From: Capillidium heterosporum | Taxonomy: Eukaryota > Entomophthoromycota > Entomophthoromycetes > Entomophthorales > Capillidiaceae | DNA: 64,000 nucleotides | Reading direction: 5' to 3' | NCBI GenBank assembly: GCA_016630905.1 | Contig: WBMQ01000002.1 | Span: 1,860,001 to 1,924,000 of the forward strand | Part shown: one piece after another, positions 1-9,984 of the stretch | Numbering within the stretch: the first letter of the stretch is position 1 | How the letters are laid out: every line of letters begins with the position of its first letter | Position numbers and translations under genes: made by a program | Notes under the pieces: generated by a model | Seen by the model: the letters and a program-made list of their open reading frames with translations, nothing else | Databases searched by the model: none | What the model was told of the DNA's origin: nothing

Positions 1-213
1 GCTTTATATAGACTCTTTGCAACACATAGGTTAAAAATATGTCAACATAGTATACTGCTTTCTAAATCATAAACCTAAAGCTATATGTCTGTAACTAGGA
101 AACTTACAAATATTTTTGATAAAATGAATCCAATAGCTGTCAATTTATTATAAAAACGTCATACAATATCATAAATGAATATAAAGAGTACTTTACTATA
201 GATATACCGTCAC

Positions 214-1512
214 CTATGTTGGTGTTTTAATAACAATTGACTCTTCATCTAGCAACGGTGCCCGTTCTTTGATCCAAGCTCCCAAACCTTTGGGGCTATA
301 TAACAAATCAAGCTTCAACAGGCTAGGGAAGCTTAAGCTTTCATCCAAGTCACTGGGGAACCTTTGCTTAGAAACGTAGTCGTAACACCTAATGTGCAGA
401 CTGCGACATTCAGTTAACCTACTTATAAAATTTACAAAGTCCAAGGTAAAGTCCTTAAGGCGTCGAACTTTAAAGGTACGAAGTTGTAAGGTATGATAAA
501 AGTTGAAGTCTGAAGAATTGAACTCTCCTTTCAATTTTAGATGCTGGAGGTGAACTAAATTTTCAAATATGGGTTGGATTGAAACATGCAAGTTTAAATG
601 CAAATATGTTTCATCGATGTTGACTTTCAGACTTGTAAGGTTTATAAGGTATTTGGCTTGTGTTTGTTCTATAGTGCCTGAAAATATAGCTTCAAGCTGT
701 TTCAACTTACTCCATCTACTCTCAACATCGAGAACTTCGAATAGGTTCGCATTTACGTTAAGCCTTATAAGGTTGGGCCAAAATTTGGAAGAGGTGCAGT
801 AGTTGACTATTAGGGGATCTTTATACGAAGAAATTTCGAATTTGAGTTCAGTCAGATTGTTGAATGTGGGTAGAAATACCCTCTTATCCACTTTCATCTT
901 TCCACTGATATCTAATTTCTTTAGGTTGGGTAAGTTGAGAGAAATTTGTTGGAACACATCGCCTTTTAGAACTTTACAATGTAAAGATAGGGAGGTTAAC
1001 TTTATATTCTGCATTTTATGAAAAGGGAACTGATAGCTGAATTTACTACTTATGGTTAACGTCTTAAGGCTCTTCAAGGAGGAGATGAGACGACCGTCAG
1101 CACTAAAAGATTCACCCAATATCAAATAGTAGGTTACCAGCTGCTCGTACTTTTCAAATTCGCTATTGGTCAATTTTGAAAAATGTCTTTTATCGGCCAC
1201 TTCCTCTTCGTAAAAGCGAAGGTTGTCGTAAAGCGTGATTGGAAAAGTTAGGTAACCCTTTACATATCTCGCCTCTTTAATAAATCGGTTGTATTTTTCG
1301 ATTAATCTCTTGGCCTTATAGTTGTCTTCAATTGTTCCATTTGTACCAACCCAAAACCTCAGCCCTAGGTAAACTATCTCTTTGAATATCATAGGTATGG
1401 TAAGCTGACGGAAATATCTATTTACCAAAGTTAAACGAAGTAAGCATACCAAATTTATATTAATAAATATAGCTTCTAAGATTTCGGGTGGGAGGTCAGT
1501 TATTGCTGGCAT
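214..1512 (-). CDS. F-box/LRR-like protein, family member 1
   Basis: Single-exon gene of 432 residues. The ATG at 1512 is chosen because the two homologues at 8115 and 9985 start at the same place in the alignment and all three share a similar leader just before the ATG; the upstream in-frame GTG at 1536 is not a likely start. Residues 4-45 resemble an F-box (LPPEILEAIF, then LTLVNRYFRQLTIPMIF), the fold that binds Skp1 in SCF ubiquitin ligases. The rest has irregular leucine-rich repeats (for example LPNLKKLDISG), likely the substrate-recognition part. The C-terminus keeps the family motif PKGLGAWIKERAPLLD but runs about ten residues further than the paralogues. The substrate is unknown. The F-box call is from pattern; membership of a three-gene family is seen directly. 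Confidence 0.8.
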   Translation of the reverse strand: MPAITDLPPEILEAIFININLVCLLRLTLVNRYFRQLTIPMIFKEIVYLGLRFWVGTNGTIEDNYKAKRLIEKYNRFIKEARYVKGYLTFPITLYDNLRFYEEEVADKRHFSKLTNSEFEKYEQLVTYYLILGESFSADGRLISSLKSLKTLTISSKFSYQFPFHKMQNIKLTSLSLHCKVLKGDVFQQISLNLPNLKKLDISGKMKVDKRVFLPTFNNLTELKFEISSYKDPLIVNYCTSSKFWPNLIRLNVNANLFEVLDVESRWSKLKQLEAIFSGTIEQTQAKYLINLTSLKVNIDETYLHLNLHVSIQPIFENLVHLQHLKLKGEFNSSDFNFYHTLQLRTFKVRRLKDFTLDFVNFISRLTECRSLHIRCYDYVSKQRFPSDLDESLSFPSLLKLDLLYSPKGLGAWIKERAPLLDEESIVIKTPT

Positions 1513-2055
1513 CTTTGAATGTTCAGTTTCGTTCACTGCTTGACATTTGTCTCTTGTTTAAAACTAGATAAAAACCTATACCAAATTTCAAGCTTTTGAT
1601 TATGGCACAGCTCTATAAACCATCGGCATTATTTAGCCTGCTTTATTAAATCTTTGTATTATGACAGCAACATATATGCCACTGCCATAATATTGAAATA
1701 AATACTATATGTATGAAAGCTATTAAATTTACATCCAGTCTACATATATTTTAAACATTAAATAGCGTCCTGAGATATACACGTCCATAATTTATCGATA
1801 CATTTTGACACTATTCTCTACTATATATGTCCCTAAATAAATCTCAAAGCTAATATTTAAGCACTATTAATTAGGGAACTTTATTTTAGGACAGAGGTTT
1901 CAGTTCATCTTTCAAGTTCTCAAGAAAAGTTCGCTAGCAAGGCCCATCCAATCACATCGATTACAAAACTTTTCACTATGTCAGCCCAAAATTTGGACTT
2001 TAGCAAAGTTTGACTTAAAAAAGTTTTTCGAGATTCCATCCCAAAAGAATTGAAG

Positions 2056-3697
2056 ATGACTGACTATACAATTAAACCCACCGATAAAGTACCCGCCATC
2101 GATACCTCGACATGGCCCTTGTTGTTGAAGGTTAGCGCAAACTTTACCAATAGTAATTAATCCAAATTTTCACTAGAACTACGACAAATTGTTGGCGCGT
2201 ACCGGTCACTTTACTCCTATCCCTGCTGGCACCTCACCTCAAACCCGTGATTTACAAAACTACATTCGGTAAAGAAAAAGCATATACATCAACTTATTTA
2301 TTTATGTAGTTATGGTGTCATCAACTTGGACAAGCCAGCCAACCCCTCTTCTCACGAAGTAGTTGCTTGGATTAGACGTATCCTCAAGGTCGAGAAAACT
2401 GGTCATTCTGGAACTTTGGATCCCAAAGTAACTGGTTGTTTGATCGTTTGTGTAGACCGTGCTACCCGTCTTGTAAAGTCCCAGCAGTCTGCTGGTAAGG
2501 AATACGTCTGCGTCATCCGTCTGCACGATTCTTTGAGCGACGAGAAGGAGATCCACCGGGTAAGCTAGTTTTTATTTGTCCATACTAAGTATAGCTCTTA
2601 GGCTGTCGAAACTTTAACTGGTGCCTTGTTCCAGAGACCTCCTCTTATCTCAGCCGTCAAGCGTCAGCTACGTGTCCGTACTATTACGCAGTCCACCTTA
2701 TTGGAGTTCGACAACGAGCGCAAGCTAGGTGTATTCCACGTTGCTTGTGAAGCCGGTACCTACATTCGTACCCTCTGTGTCCACTTGGGTCTGCTGTTGA
2801 AGGTCGGAGCTCACATGCAGGAGTTGCGTAGAGTGCGCTCGGGAGCCAATGGCGAAGATGTACTGCTTTGTCATATATATTTTTCTAAATTTTGCTAGGA
2901 TAACATGGTTACTATGCACGATGTTTTGGATGCCCAGTACGTCTACGAAGCCCACAAAGACGGTATCCTATCTCTACGTTTCCCTACTAACTTTATGGCC
3001 AGAATCCTACCTACGTCGCGTCGTTCGACCTTTGGAATCCTTGTTGACCAGCTACAAGCGTATTGTTGTCAAGGACTCCACCGTCAACTCCATCTGCTAC
3101 GGTGCCAAGTTGATGATCCCCGGTCTCTTACGTTACGACGGTACCATCGAATGCAACGACGAGGTTGTCATCATGACCACCAAGGGTGAGGCCATCGCTC
3201 TGGGTATCGCTCACATGAACACGGCCGTCATGACCACTTGCGACCACGGTGTCGTGGCCCGTATCAAGCGTGTCATCATGGAACGTGATACCTACCCCCG
3301 CCGCTGGGGCCTCGGTCCCGTTGCCTTGAAGAAGAAGAGCATGATCAAGTCAGGTCTTCTTGACAAGTACGGTCGCGCCACCGAGGACACTCCTGTTGAC
3401 TGGAAGAAGACCTACACCGAGCTCAACCGTGATGATGAGGACCAGGCTACCGTCACTGAAGCTAAGCCTTTGATCCAGGAAGTCACTGTCACCAAGACCG
3501 ACGTTGAGAAGTCAGATAGTGAGGATACCGTCATCGAAGAACCTGTCAAGGAAAAGAAGGAGAAGAAAGAAAAGAAGGAAAAGAAAGAGAAGAAGGAAAA
3601 GAAGGAGAAAAAGTCCAAGGATGATGACGATAGCAAGCGTAAGTCTTCCGACGGTGCCGAAAAGAAGAAGAAGAAGAAGAAGGATGCCGACAACTAG
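2056..3697 (+). CDS. CBF5: H/ACA snoRNP pseudouridine synthase Cbf5 (dyskerin)
   Basis: Six exons: 2056-2130, 2177-2268, 2310-2559, 2602-2859, 2899-2962, 3003-3697, giving 477 residues in frame. The protein converts uridine to pseudouridine in rRNA as the catalytic subunit of nucleolar H/ACA snoRNPs. Seen: the dyskerin-like N-terminus ending [26 protein letters not shown], the TruB catalytic motif GTLDPKVTG with its Asp, the [10 protein letters not shown] segment, a PUA domain (about residues 270-350, [19 protein letters not shown] to [14 protein letters not shown]) and a Lys/Glu-rich tail of KKE repeats as in other fungal Cbf5 proteins. All introns are GT-AG and 39-46 nt; the fifth has a CTAAC branch-point-like site. 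An ATG at 1978 starts a short upstream frame that stops at once; a 48-nt intron (2008-2055) could join it to this CDS, but the ATG at 2056 already gives the expected N-terminus. C-ending codon bias suggests high expression. Confidence 0.96.
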
Positions 3698-5377
3698 ACT
3701 CTCTACTTTTGATTTTATTGGCGACTTTTACTTTACGGGCTTACCTAAGCTTCTTGAACCTGACCTGACACCTTCCCAACACAAAACCTATAGAAATTCA
3801 CAACCTGAGCTTTGGCCCCTTTCGCTCAAATGCTTTACTAAATCTTGACCTAGATTTTATGATTTGAATAAATTTATTTTGGTGTTTTTAGCTTGTTTTG
3901 TATTTGGTTGTATTAGACCACTGCCTATAGTACTACATCTTCCATACTATATATTGTCATATTTTTCATCTGCCTATTAAAGTGTTTTAGATCTGTAGTT
4001 TGATTTTTTCTATATGTATACATTTGAACGTATCTTAGTATGATTTAAAATATACCTTTACTAACTTTCATAGCTTCCAAGGATAAAAAACAAGTATTTA
4101 GTTAAAAAGCACTGATGTAGTGTAAGATATACTAAAATATAACTGATGTCCAATGTGCTACATATTAGATATGTATGCTTCTGCAACTTCAATTAGTTAT
4201 TAAGATCCAATCTTTGATTTAATTGCAAGGTTTTCAACACCAAGTGAGCCATCATATCGGCTCAGCAGATATTTTATCCAACTTGAATCATCCCTGATAT
4301 CCACCCTTGAGTTCAGCTCCTTCTGATCCACCTGACCGAACTGACTTGTTTCTGACATTCCTTCTTAGAGGCCTGGTTAACCTGCTGTCCCTCGATTTCT
4401 AATGAAAATCGAGCCAACTGATTTGATATTAGGTAGTACGCCAGAATTTTGACTAAAGTATAAATTATATGTAAACAATTGACTTTTGGAAATCATATCT
4501 AGATAACTTTATTAATTGAACCCCACATGCCTATACATACACCTACTAGATTCCCTATGTCACTGCGTGATATTGTTTACTCAACTATGTTTTGGTTACT
4601 TAGGTTTAGCCAGAATCGTCCCAATATTCATCCTATACTCGGCAAATTCATTCCAAATTAGTTTTCATCCAGCCAGAGACTTATCGTCACATCCATTTAA
4701 ATTCAAAATGCTATCCTATCAGGTTAGCTACCACCACCCCAGTTTAATTCCGATAAACCTGGTTGTTTTATCACAACACAGCTGTATATGAAGAATTGGT
4801 ATCTCCTACCTCACTGCTTACCTTTCATAAAGTACTAGACTGTCTACTTTTTCACTTTATGCTTGTATTTTTTGTTGCTAATAGATGTTTATAACCACAG
4901 AAAAATGGTCTATTAAAAGTTTATACTCAACATCCATTTACAAGATATCATAATGGTTGATTGATAGATGATAGAAATTTAAAATGTAAAGAAAATTGTT
5001 CTACATATTAATGATTACAACAATACTTGTTCTTAAATATACAATCAAAATGTAGCAACTGGAATTAGTGCAATGATAATTAAATCTCAAGTATAAATAT
5101 AGCAAGTTATGGTAGGCCTATCATAGCAAAAGTTAAAACACTTACATTAAGTTAAAAGTACAGTCGATAATTAAAAGTTTAAAATAGATAAAGAAATAAG
5201 ATAGATGGAAAAGCTTACTTAAACAATATACAGGTACATCACCTAGATCATAAAAAAGTATAGATTAGAATTATTTTATTCGAATGAAATAAAAATGGCA
5301 AGTTTTATATGGCAGTTAAGGTGAGTAAGGTTACGATACGGTCTCAGATCTGGCAGTCAGCTCAATTGAAAATCAAC
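3698..5377. other. Intergenic region between CBF5 and the flavodoxin-like gene
   Basis: AT-rich 1.7 kb. It holds the convergent 3' ends of the two neighbours (AATAAA-type signal near 3868 for CBF5). The short open frames here, such as 4516-4791, lack codon bias, conserved motifs or a good start context. I see no gene, RNA gene or repeat. Confidence 0.6.
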
Positions 5378-6209
5378 TTAGGCAGAGAATTTACCAGACA
5401 GACGTTTGAAGAGACCCTTGACACCCTTATCCTTAGGAGACTTGGGAGAAGCGGAACCAGAGGCAGAAGGAGAGGTAGGGGTAGCTGAAGAGGCTTCGTG
5501 GGTCTCTTCGACGGCAGCAGGGGCGGCCTTAACAGGCTCCTCAACCTTCTCTTCGACCTTTTCTTCAACCTTAGTCTCAACAGCAGGGGCGACACCGTGG
5601 AAGCGAGCCAAGTATCCAGCAAAGTTCTCACCTTGGGTCTGAGCGATGCTCAACTCCTTCTCGTGGGGCTGGCGGGAACCGTCACCACCAGCAATAGTCG
5701 AAGAACCCCAGGGACTTCCACCGATAACCTCCTTATCTTCCTGGAGGTGGGAGTTGGCGTAGCCGTTAGGGACGTACAGCATACCAAAGTGAGCCAAAAT
5801 GGTCAAGAAGGTGAAGGCAGTGGTTTCCTGACCACCGTGCTGAGTAGCAGTAGAGTTGAAGATACCTCCCAACTTACCCTGCAAAGCACCGGTAGCCCAT
5901 AGACCACCGCAGGCATCGATAAAGTCCTTCAATTGGGCGGGGATGGTACCGAACCTAGTGGGGAAACCGAAGAGGACACCGTCGGCTTGCTTCAAGATTT
6001 CAGGGGTGATGACGGGGACGTCAGGGCTTGGCGGGGGCGTGGATGGTTTCCAAAACTTCGGTAGGCAAAGTTTCGGGGATCTGGTATAGCTGGACGTCGA
6101 CCTGACCGGCCTTCTCAGCACCCTCCTTGATGGCTAAAGCCAACTTGTAGACGTGCTGGTAGGTTGAGTAGAAGACGATGAAGAGCTTGGGTTTGGTGAT
6201 GATGGACAT
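5378..6209 (-). CDS. WrbA/Ycp4-type flavodoxin-like NAD(P)H:quinone oxidoreductase, frame-shifted
   Basis: Member of the WrbA/Pst2/Ycp4/Obr1 family, FMN proteins that reduce quinones by two electrons and in fungi sit at the plasma membrane. The ATG at 6209 opens a 62-codon frame (KLFIVFYSTYQHVYKLALAI, the FMN phosphate loop) ending at TGA 6023-6021. The next frame carries the rest: FGFPTRFGTIPAQLKDF, GGLWATGAL, GGSPWGSSTIAGGDGSR and ARFHG, all family motifs. A +1 shift at the CCC codon before the stop joins them into about 276 residues with no loss of alignment. After the core comes a tail of KVEE repeats, a Ser/Pro-rich linker and a basic amphipathic end (GLFKRLSGKF), resembling the extended yeast Ycp4 and possibly membrane-binding. 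The break may be programmed frameshifting, a one-base mutation or a sequence error. C-rich codon use argues for a working, well-expressed gene. Confidence 0.85.
6018..6032 (-). promoter_or_regulatory. Candidate +1 ribosomal frameshift site (GCC AAG CCC TGA C)
   Basis: On the minus strand the zero frame reads GCC AAG CCC TGA and the coding continues in +1 as GAC GTC CCC. A proline tRNA on CCC can re-pair with CCT after a one-base slip, and the stop is TGA followed by C, a context known to terminate weakly. This is the logic of antizyme (TCC TGA) and bacterial prfB (CTT TGA C) sites. An alternative is one extra C in the CCC run, which would restore the frame exactly if removed. No stimulatory pseudoknot was established by eye. 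Confidence 0.45.
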
Positions 6210-8114
6210 TTTGTTAGTAGTTGTAACTGGTAGTTGGCGAGTTAAAGTAAACCAAGAATTTTGGCCAATGTTGTATTTATATAGGAATGGGTTCGAACAA
6301 CTGCTATTTGTAATAAAGTGGTGTTATTTTTATCTTTGGCAACACGAAAGCTGGACAATTTACGTTGCTTACTAATAATGGTGCTGATTGGTCAGAATCC
6401 GGATTTGGGTTCCCAACAAGGAAATGGGCAATTGTGTTTAGGCACGATTCCCAAGGTAGCTGCGTATGCAGTTCGCTATTGGCCATGATATAATATCCGG
6501 GTTTAGTTTACAAATCGAGGCTTGGGATTTGATATGGGTCCTGAAGTTATCTTCAAAGCTGTCTTTTAGGGTATTGTATTCCCTATGCTTTTGCATGCTA
6601 ATCCATGTGATCCAACAACTAGTACTATAATGGTAGAGAATGTCGCGATTAATCCCACTTATTTAGGCACTTTACAATAGGCTTTTTGATATCTACCGAC
6701 TTGCAGTAGGCAACCCACTAGTATTTTTGGTCCTAATCCCTGAATATGGGACCTGCTATCCAAGTATCTGACACCTTATCAAGAAGCTTTGCCGGTTAAT
6801 TTATGTGAGCTTACTACTCAGTTCTGAAGGAGAGATGGTGCATCTTAGTAAGTTTACATAATAGAGAAATTTAACCCGATTTGTTTGTTTCTTGGTTTAG
6901 CTGGTAGTTGAATAAGTTATCAAAGAAACTTGCTCACCTAATATTCTTAAAGATGATTAATTTTCATAATCCAGTATTTCTAAGCACATTGCGATTGATT
7001 TCAAATAGGTGGCTGATATGTAAGCGAAATTGGAAGTAAAAATCCATTTACATTTATATATACTAAAGTGCGATGAGCTATTTTGCACTATATATGTACT
7101 CCCTACTTCATTATCGAGAGTATATGAAATGGAGTGGTACTCCTCAAAGGACTTTGAAAAGCAATTTGTTGACGCTTATGTAAGTACATGACCTGTTCTT
7201 CACTTCAAGCCAACCTGAACAAAATTCCAAGGTCTTGGTCTAGCTACCTGAAGGAATAATCGAGTCAGATAGTGAGGTTGTATCTATATAAGAAAGGAGC
7301 ATTCCTCTTGAAAATCTTACAGTACAACATCATCGATATAGTCGGAAAAATGGTTCTATATAACAAATCCTACCTAATACGTCTAAATCTTAATTAAATA
7401 GACCGCCTTCCTTGGACAATTTAATTGCTATATCGAGCTGACATCAAGCAAGGCTTCAGCTTAAGAGTTCTTGGAATATACCATCCTTCTTAATAGGAGC
7501 CTGACCTTCAATAACTTGCCCTATAGGATGTGATTTTCTTTAGAAAGACTAGTACAAAACAGGCCTGCATATCATATAGATAATGACCTATTAGCTCATA
7601 TACAAAGCTATGCTGTGCACAAAAATCAATTGCTATTCAAACACCAATATAGTTGCCATTTATCTATAAATTGCTAATGTAGCTGCTTGTATATAAGACT
7701 TTTATCTAACATATTAGACTTGTATAATGAACTGAGTAGGCATCTCTAAGGTGCTGATGGTTTTAACTGATTTGAACAGTCCTCAATTTGTATTTTATAG
7801 ATACGGTATTGTATTTGAAGATAGCACCATGTGGTCTTAGTAGCTATGATGTTTGCTTTGAATAGACAGAAATCAAAAAAAACTGCTCAAATTTATAAAC
7901 AATAAAGCTTGAACTTTTGCAGCCTGTATAGTTTTTTGCAGATGCTGCTGGTTTTAACTTCTTGTTTTGATTAGCTAAAATATACTCCGAGTCTACAACC
8001 AATCGGCTTGGAGGATTTGGGATGGAGCTGAAAATTTAGTTTTAAAGATTAGGTTTTGCTCCAGTTTTAAACAAGAAGCAACACCCAACTTACCAGCCTA
8101 CCGACAATTCAAAG
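6210..8114. other. Intergenic region upstream of F-box gene 2
   Basis: About 1.9 kb, AT-rich, with many in-frame stops in all frames. The first 280 bases should contain the promoter of the flavodoxin-like gene. I see no conserved coding segment, tRNA or transposon. Confidence 0.55.
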
Positions 8115-9371
8115 ATGCCAACAATAACTCAGCTCTCACCTGAAATCTTAGAAGCTGTACTCGTCAATTTAAGCCTAGAGCATTGGCTCCAACTAACTTT
8201 AGCAAGTAAATATTTTCGTCAACTTACGATACCTTTCATTTTCAAAGATTTAATATACGAAAGGTTGGAAAGTTGGATTAGTGCCAATAAAACAATCAAA
8301 GATAACTACAGAGCGGAAAATTTAATTAAAAAATACAACAAATTTGTTAAAAAGGCAGTTTACGTAAATAGATACTTATCTTTTCCAATTACACTTTATG
8401 ATAGCCTTCACTTCTTTGAGGAGAAGGTAGTTTATAGACAGCATTTTTCAAAGCTTACCGACGACGATATTAAAAAATACGAGCAACTAGTAGCTTACAG
8501 CTTGATACTGAATGAATCTTTTACTGCCGACAGCCGTCTCATCCTCTCTTTAAAGAACCTTAAAGAGCTAAAAGTGAAAACCAAACTAAGCTCTTTATTT
8601 CCCTTTTATAGAGCAAGTTATCCACTGTTAGTTTCCCTAACTTTACATTGTAATATTCTAGAAGGAGACATATTCCATCACATTTGTACCAATTTACCCA
8701 ACCTAAAAGTGCTTGATGTAAGCGGTACAATTAATGAAGATTTAAGGACTCCCTTACCTTTATTTAACAACCTAATCGAGCTTAGAGCTGAGATAGATAC
8801 ATTCGAATCCTCCAGGTTGAGCAACTATTATACCTCCTCCCAGTTTTGGCCCAACCTCAAAAAGCTTAGCCTAGATACAGGTTTATTGGAAGTTCCTGAT
8901 TTTAGTACTGGGTGGACTAAATTAGAGTGCCTTAAAGCTACATTTCCAACTACTACCAAACTGGCCCATATCAGTAGCTTGATAAACCTTACCGATTTGA
9001 AGGTCGCCTTCAATTTTTATGATGGGGCTAGCTTGGCCCAAACTATATTCGAAACGTTAGTTAACCTTCAAAATCTAGAGTTGGAAGGGGAGTTTGTTTC
9101 TAAAGATTTCAATTTCCACCCTACCTTACAACTTCGAACCTTCAAAATTTGGTATCTTAAGGACTTTACCTTTAACTTTGTAACTTTTTTAAGTAAGTTG
9201 ACTAAATGTCGAAGCATACACATCACTTGTCGAGCTGTTTTTTCAAGAAATAAGCTTCTTGGTGAGCTGGATAGTAGTTTAAAATTCCCATGCCTGATGA
9301 AGTTTTTTTTATCAAAGGGTCCCAAAGGTCTAGAGTCTTGGATCAAGGAACGAGCACCACTACTAGACTAA
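8115..9371 (+). CDS. F-box/LRR-like protein, family member 2
   Basis: Single-exon gene, 418 residues, ATG at 8115 in an AATTCAAAG leader shared with the other two members. Residues 4-45 look like an F-box (LSPEILEAVLVNLSLEHWLQ, then SKYFRQLTIPFIF). A family block follows (TIKDNYRAENLIKKYNKFV, FPITLYDSL, HFSKLT), then irregular leucine-rich repeats such as LPNLKVLDVSG and LVNLQNLELEG, and the terminal motif GPKGLESWIKERAPLLD, which ends the protein. It is closest to the next gene downstream (9985), in the same orientation, so the pair looks like a tandem duplication. Expected role is a substrate adaptor of an SCF ubiquitin ligase; the substrate is unknown. Confidence 0.8.
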   Translation: MPTITQLSPEILEAVLVNLSLEHWLQLTLASKYFRQLTIPFIFKDLIYERLESWISANKTIKDNYRAENLIKKYNKFVKKAVYVNRYLSFPITLYDSLHFFEEKVVYRQHFSKLTDDDIKKYEQLVAYSLILNESFTADSRLILSLKNLKELKVKTKLSSLFPFYRASYPLLVSLTLHCNILEGDIFHHICTNLPNLKVLDVSGTINEDLRTPLPLFNNLIELRAEIDTFESSRLSNYYTSSQFWPNLKKLSLDTGLLEVPDFSTGWTKLECLKATFPTTTKLAHISSLINLTDLKVAFNFYDGASLAQTIFETLVNLQNLELEGEFVSKDFNFHPTLQLRTFKIWYLKDFTFNFVTFLSKLTKCRSIHITCRAVFSRNKLLGELDSSLKFPCLMKFFLSKGPKGLESWIKERAPLLD

Positions 9372-9984
9372 AGTCCAAGGGTTTGTACTTTTTAAATATT
9401 GTTGGAAAGTAAAATAGTAATGCTATTGAAGTCACGATATGTAATATATATATCAACATAGAATACTATAGGGGTTTTATAACCATTCATCAGCAATCAC
9501 CTGTTTTATCAATAAATACTAGATATATGTATTCCTAGTATTCATATATATGCTTCGATTTATACTAGCTATTTTATTTGGTTTTAGTTCAGAAAAGTAT
9601 TTTATTCGATTTACTATAGTTCAAGCCTACCTGCTAATATGAGGATATATAAAACTATTCATTGTACTATAGATTTCAACTGAATATATATTTGCTATAG
9701 ATATAAAAAGAGCATTAAAATAGCTTATTTTGGCATATCCATTTATCTTTGATTATAGTTGGACTTTTAATTTGTAGTCTTCACCTTATTAGGCTTTACT
9801 ACTTGGTTCAGTAAAACTGAGTGGCTATGTCCAAGTTTTGTTTAAACATAGCCACTTAGTTTTGCTGAACCAAGCAGTAGCTTGTCATAAAAGCAAGGTT
9901 GGAATTTGCTGAGGTAAGCTTTTAGCTTTCAGTTTTGATCAAGAAGCAAAAATCAAGAGATAAACGAGACTGAACATTTCAAAA
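9372..9984. other. Spacer between tandem F-box genes
   Basis: 613 bp, AT-rich. It contains the inverted repeat at 9793-9881 and the presumed promoter of F-box gene 3. The last 60 bases (CAAGAAGCAA... up to the ATG) resemble the leader of F-box gene 2, consistent with tandem duplication. No coding seen. Confidence 0.6.
9793..9881. repeat. Long inverted repeat (hairpin) upstream of F-box gene 3
   Basis: Left arm 9793-9829 and right arm 9847-9881 are reverse complements over about 35 bases with roughly four differences, around a 17-base loop. The core TTGGTTCAG...GTGGCTATG is matched by CATAGCCAC...CTGAACCAA. It lies about 100 bp before the ATG of F-box gene 3. It may be a hairpin-forming element, a remnant of a miniature transposon, or the source of a double-stranded transcript. 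No target duplication was recognised. Confidence 0.8.

Noticed and set aside
3412-3693. Antisense frame rich in Phe and Ser over the end of CBF5
   Set aside because: It is the mirror of the Lys/Glu repeat tail of Cbf5.
6010-6040. An intron explaining the frame change in the flavodoxin-like gene
   Set aside because: The two frames join with no missing or extra residue, so an intron would have to be about one base long.
7250-7290. Short match GAGTCAGATAGTGAGG resembling part of CBF5 at about 3510
   Set aside because: Too short, and without further similarity on either side; probably chance.
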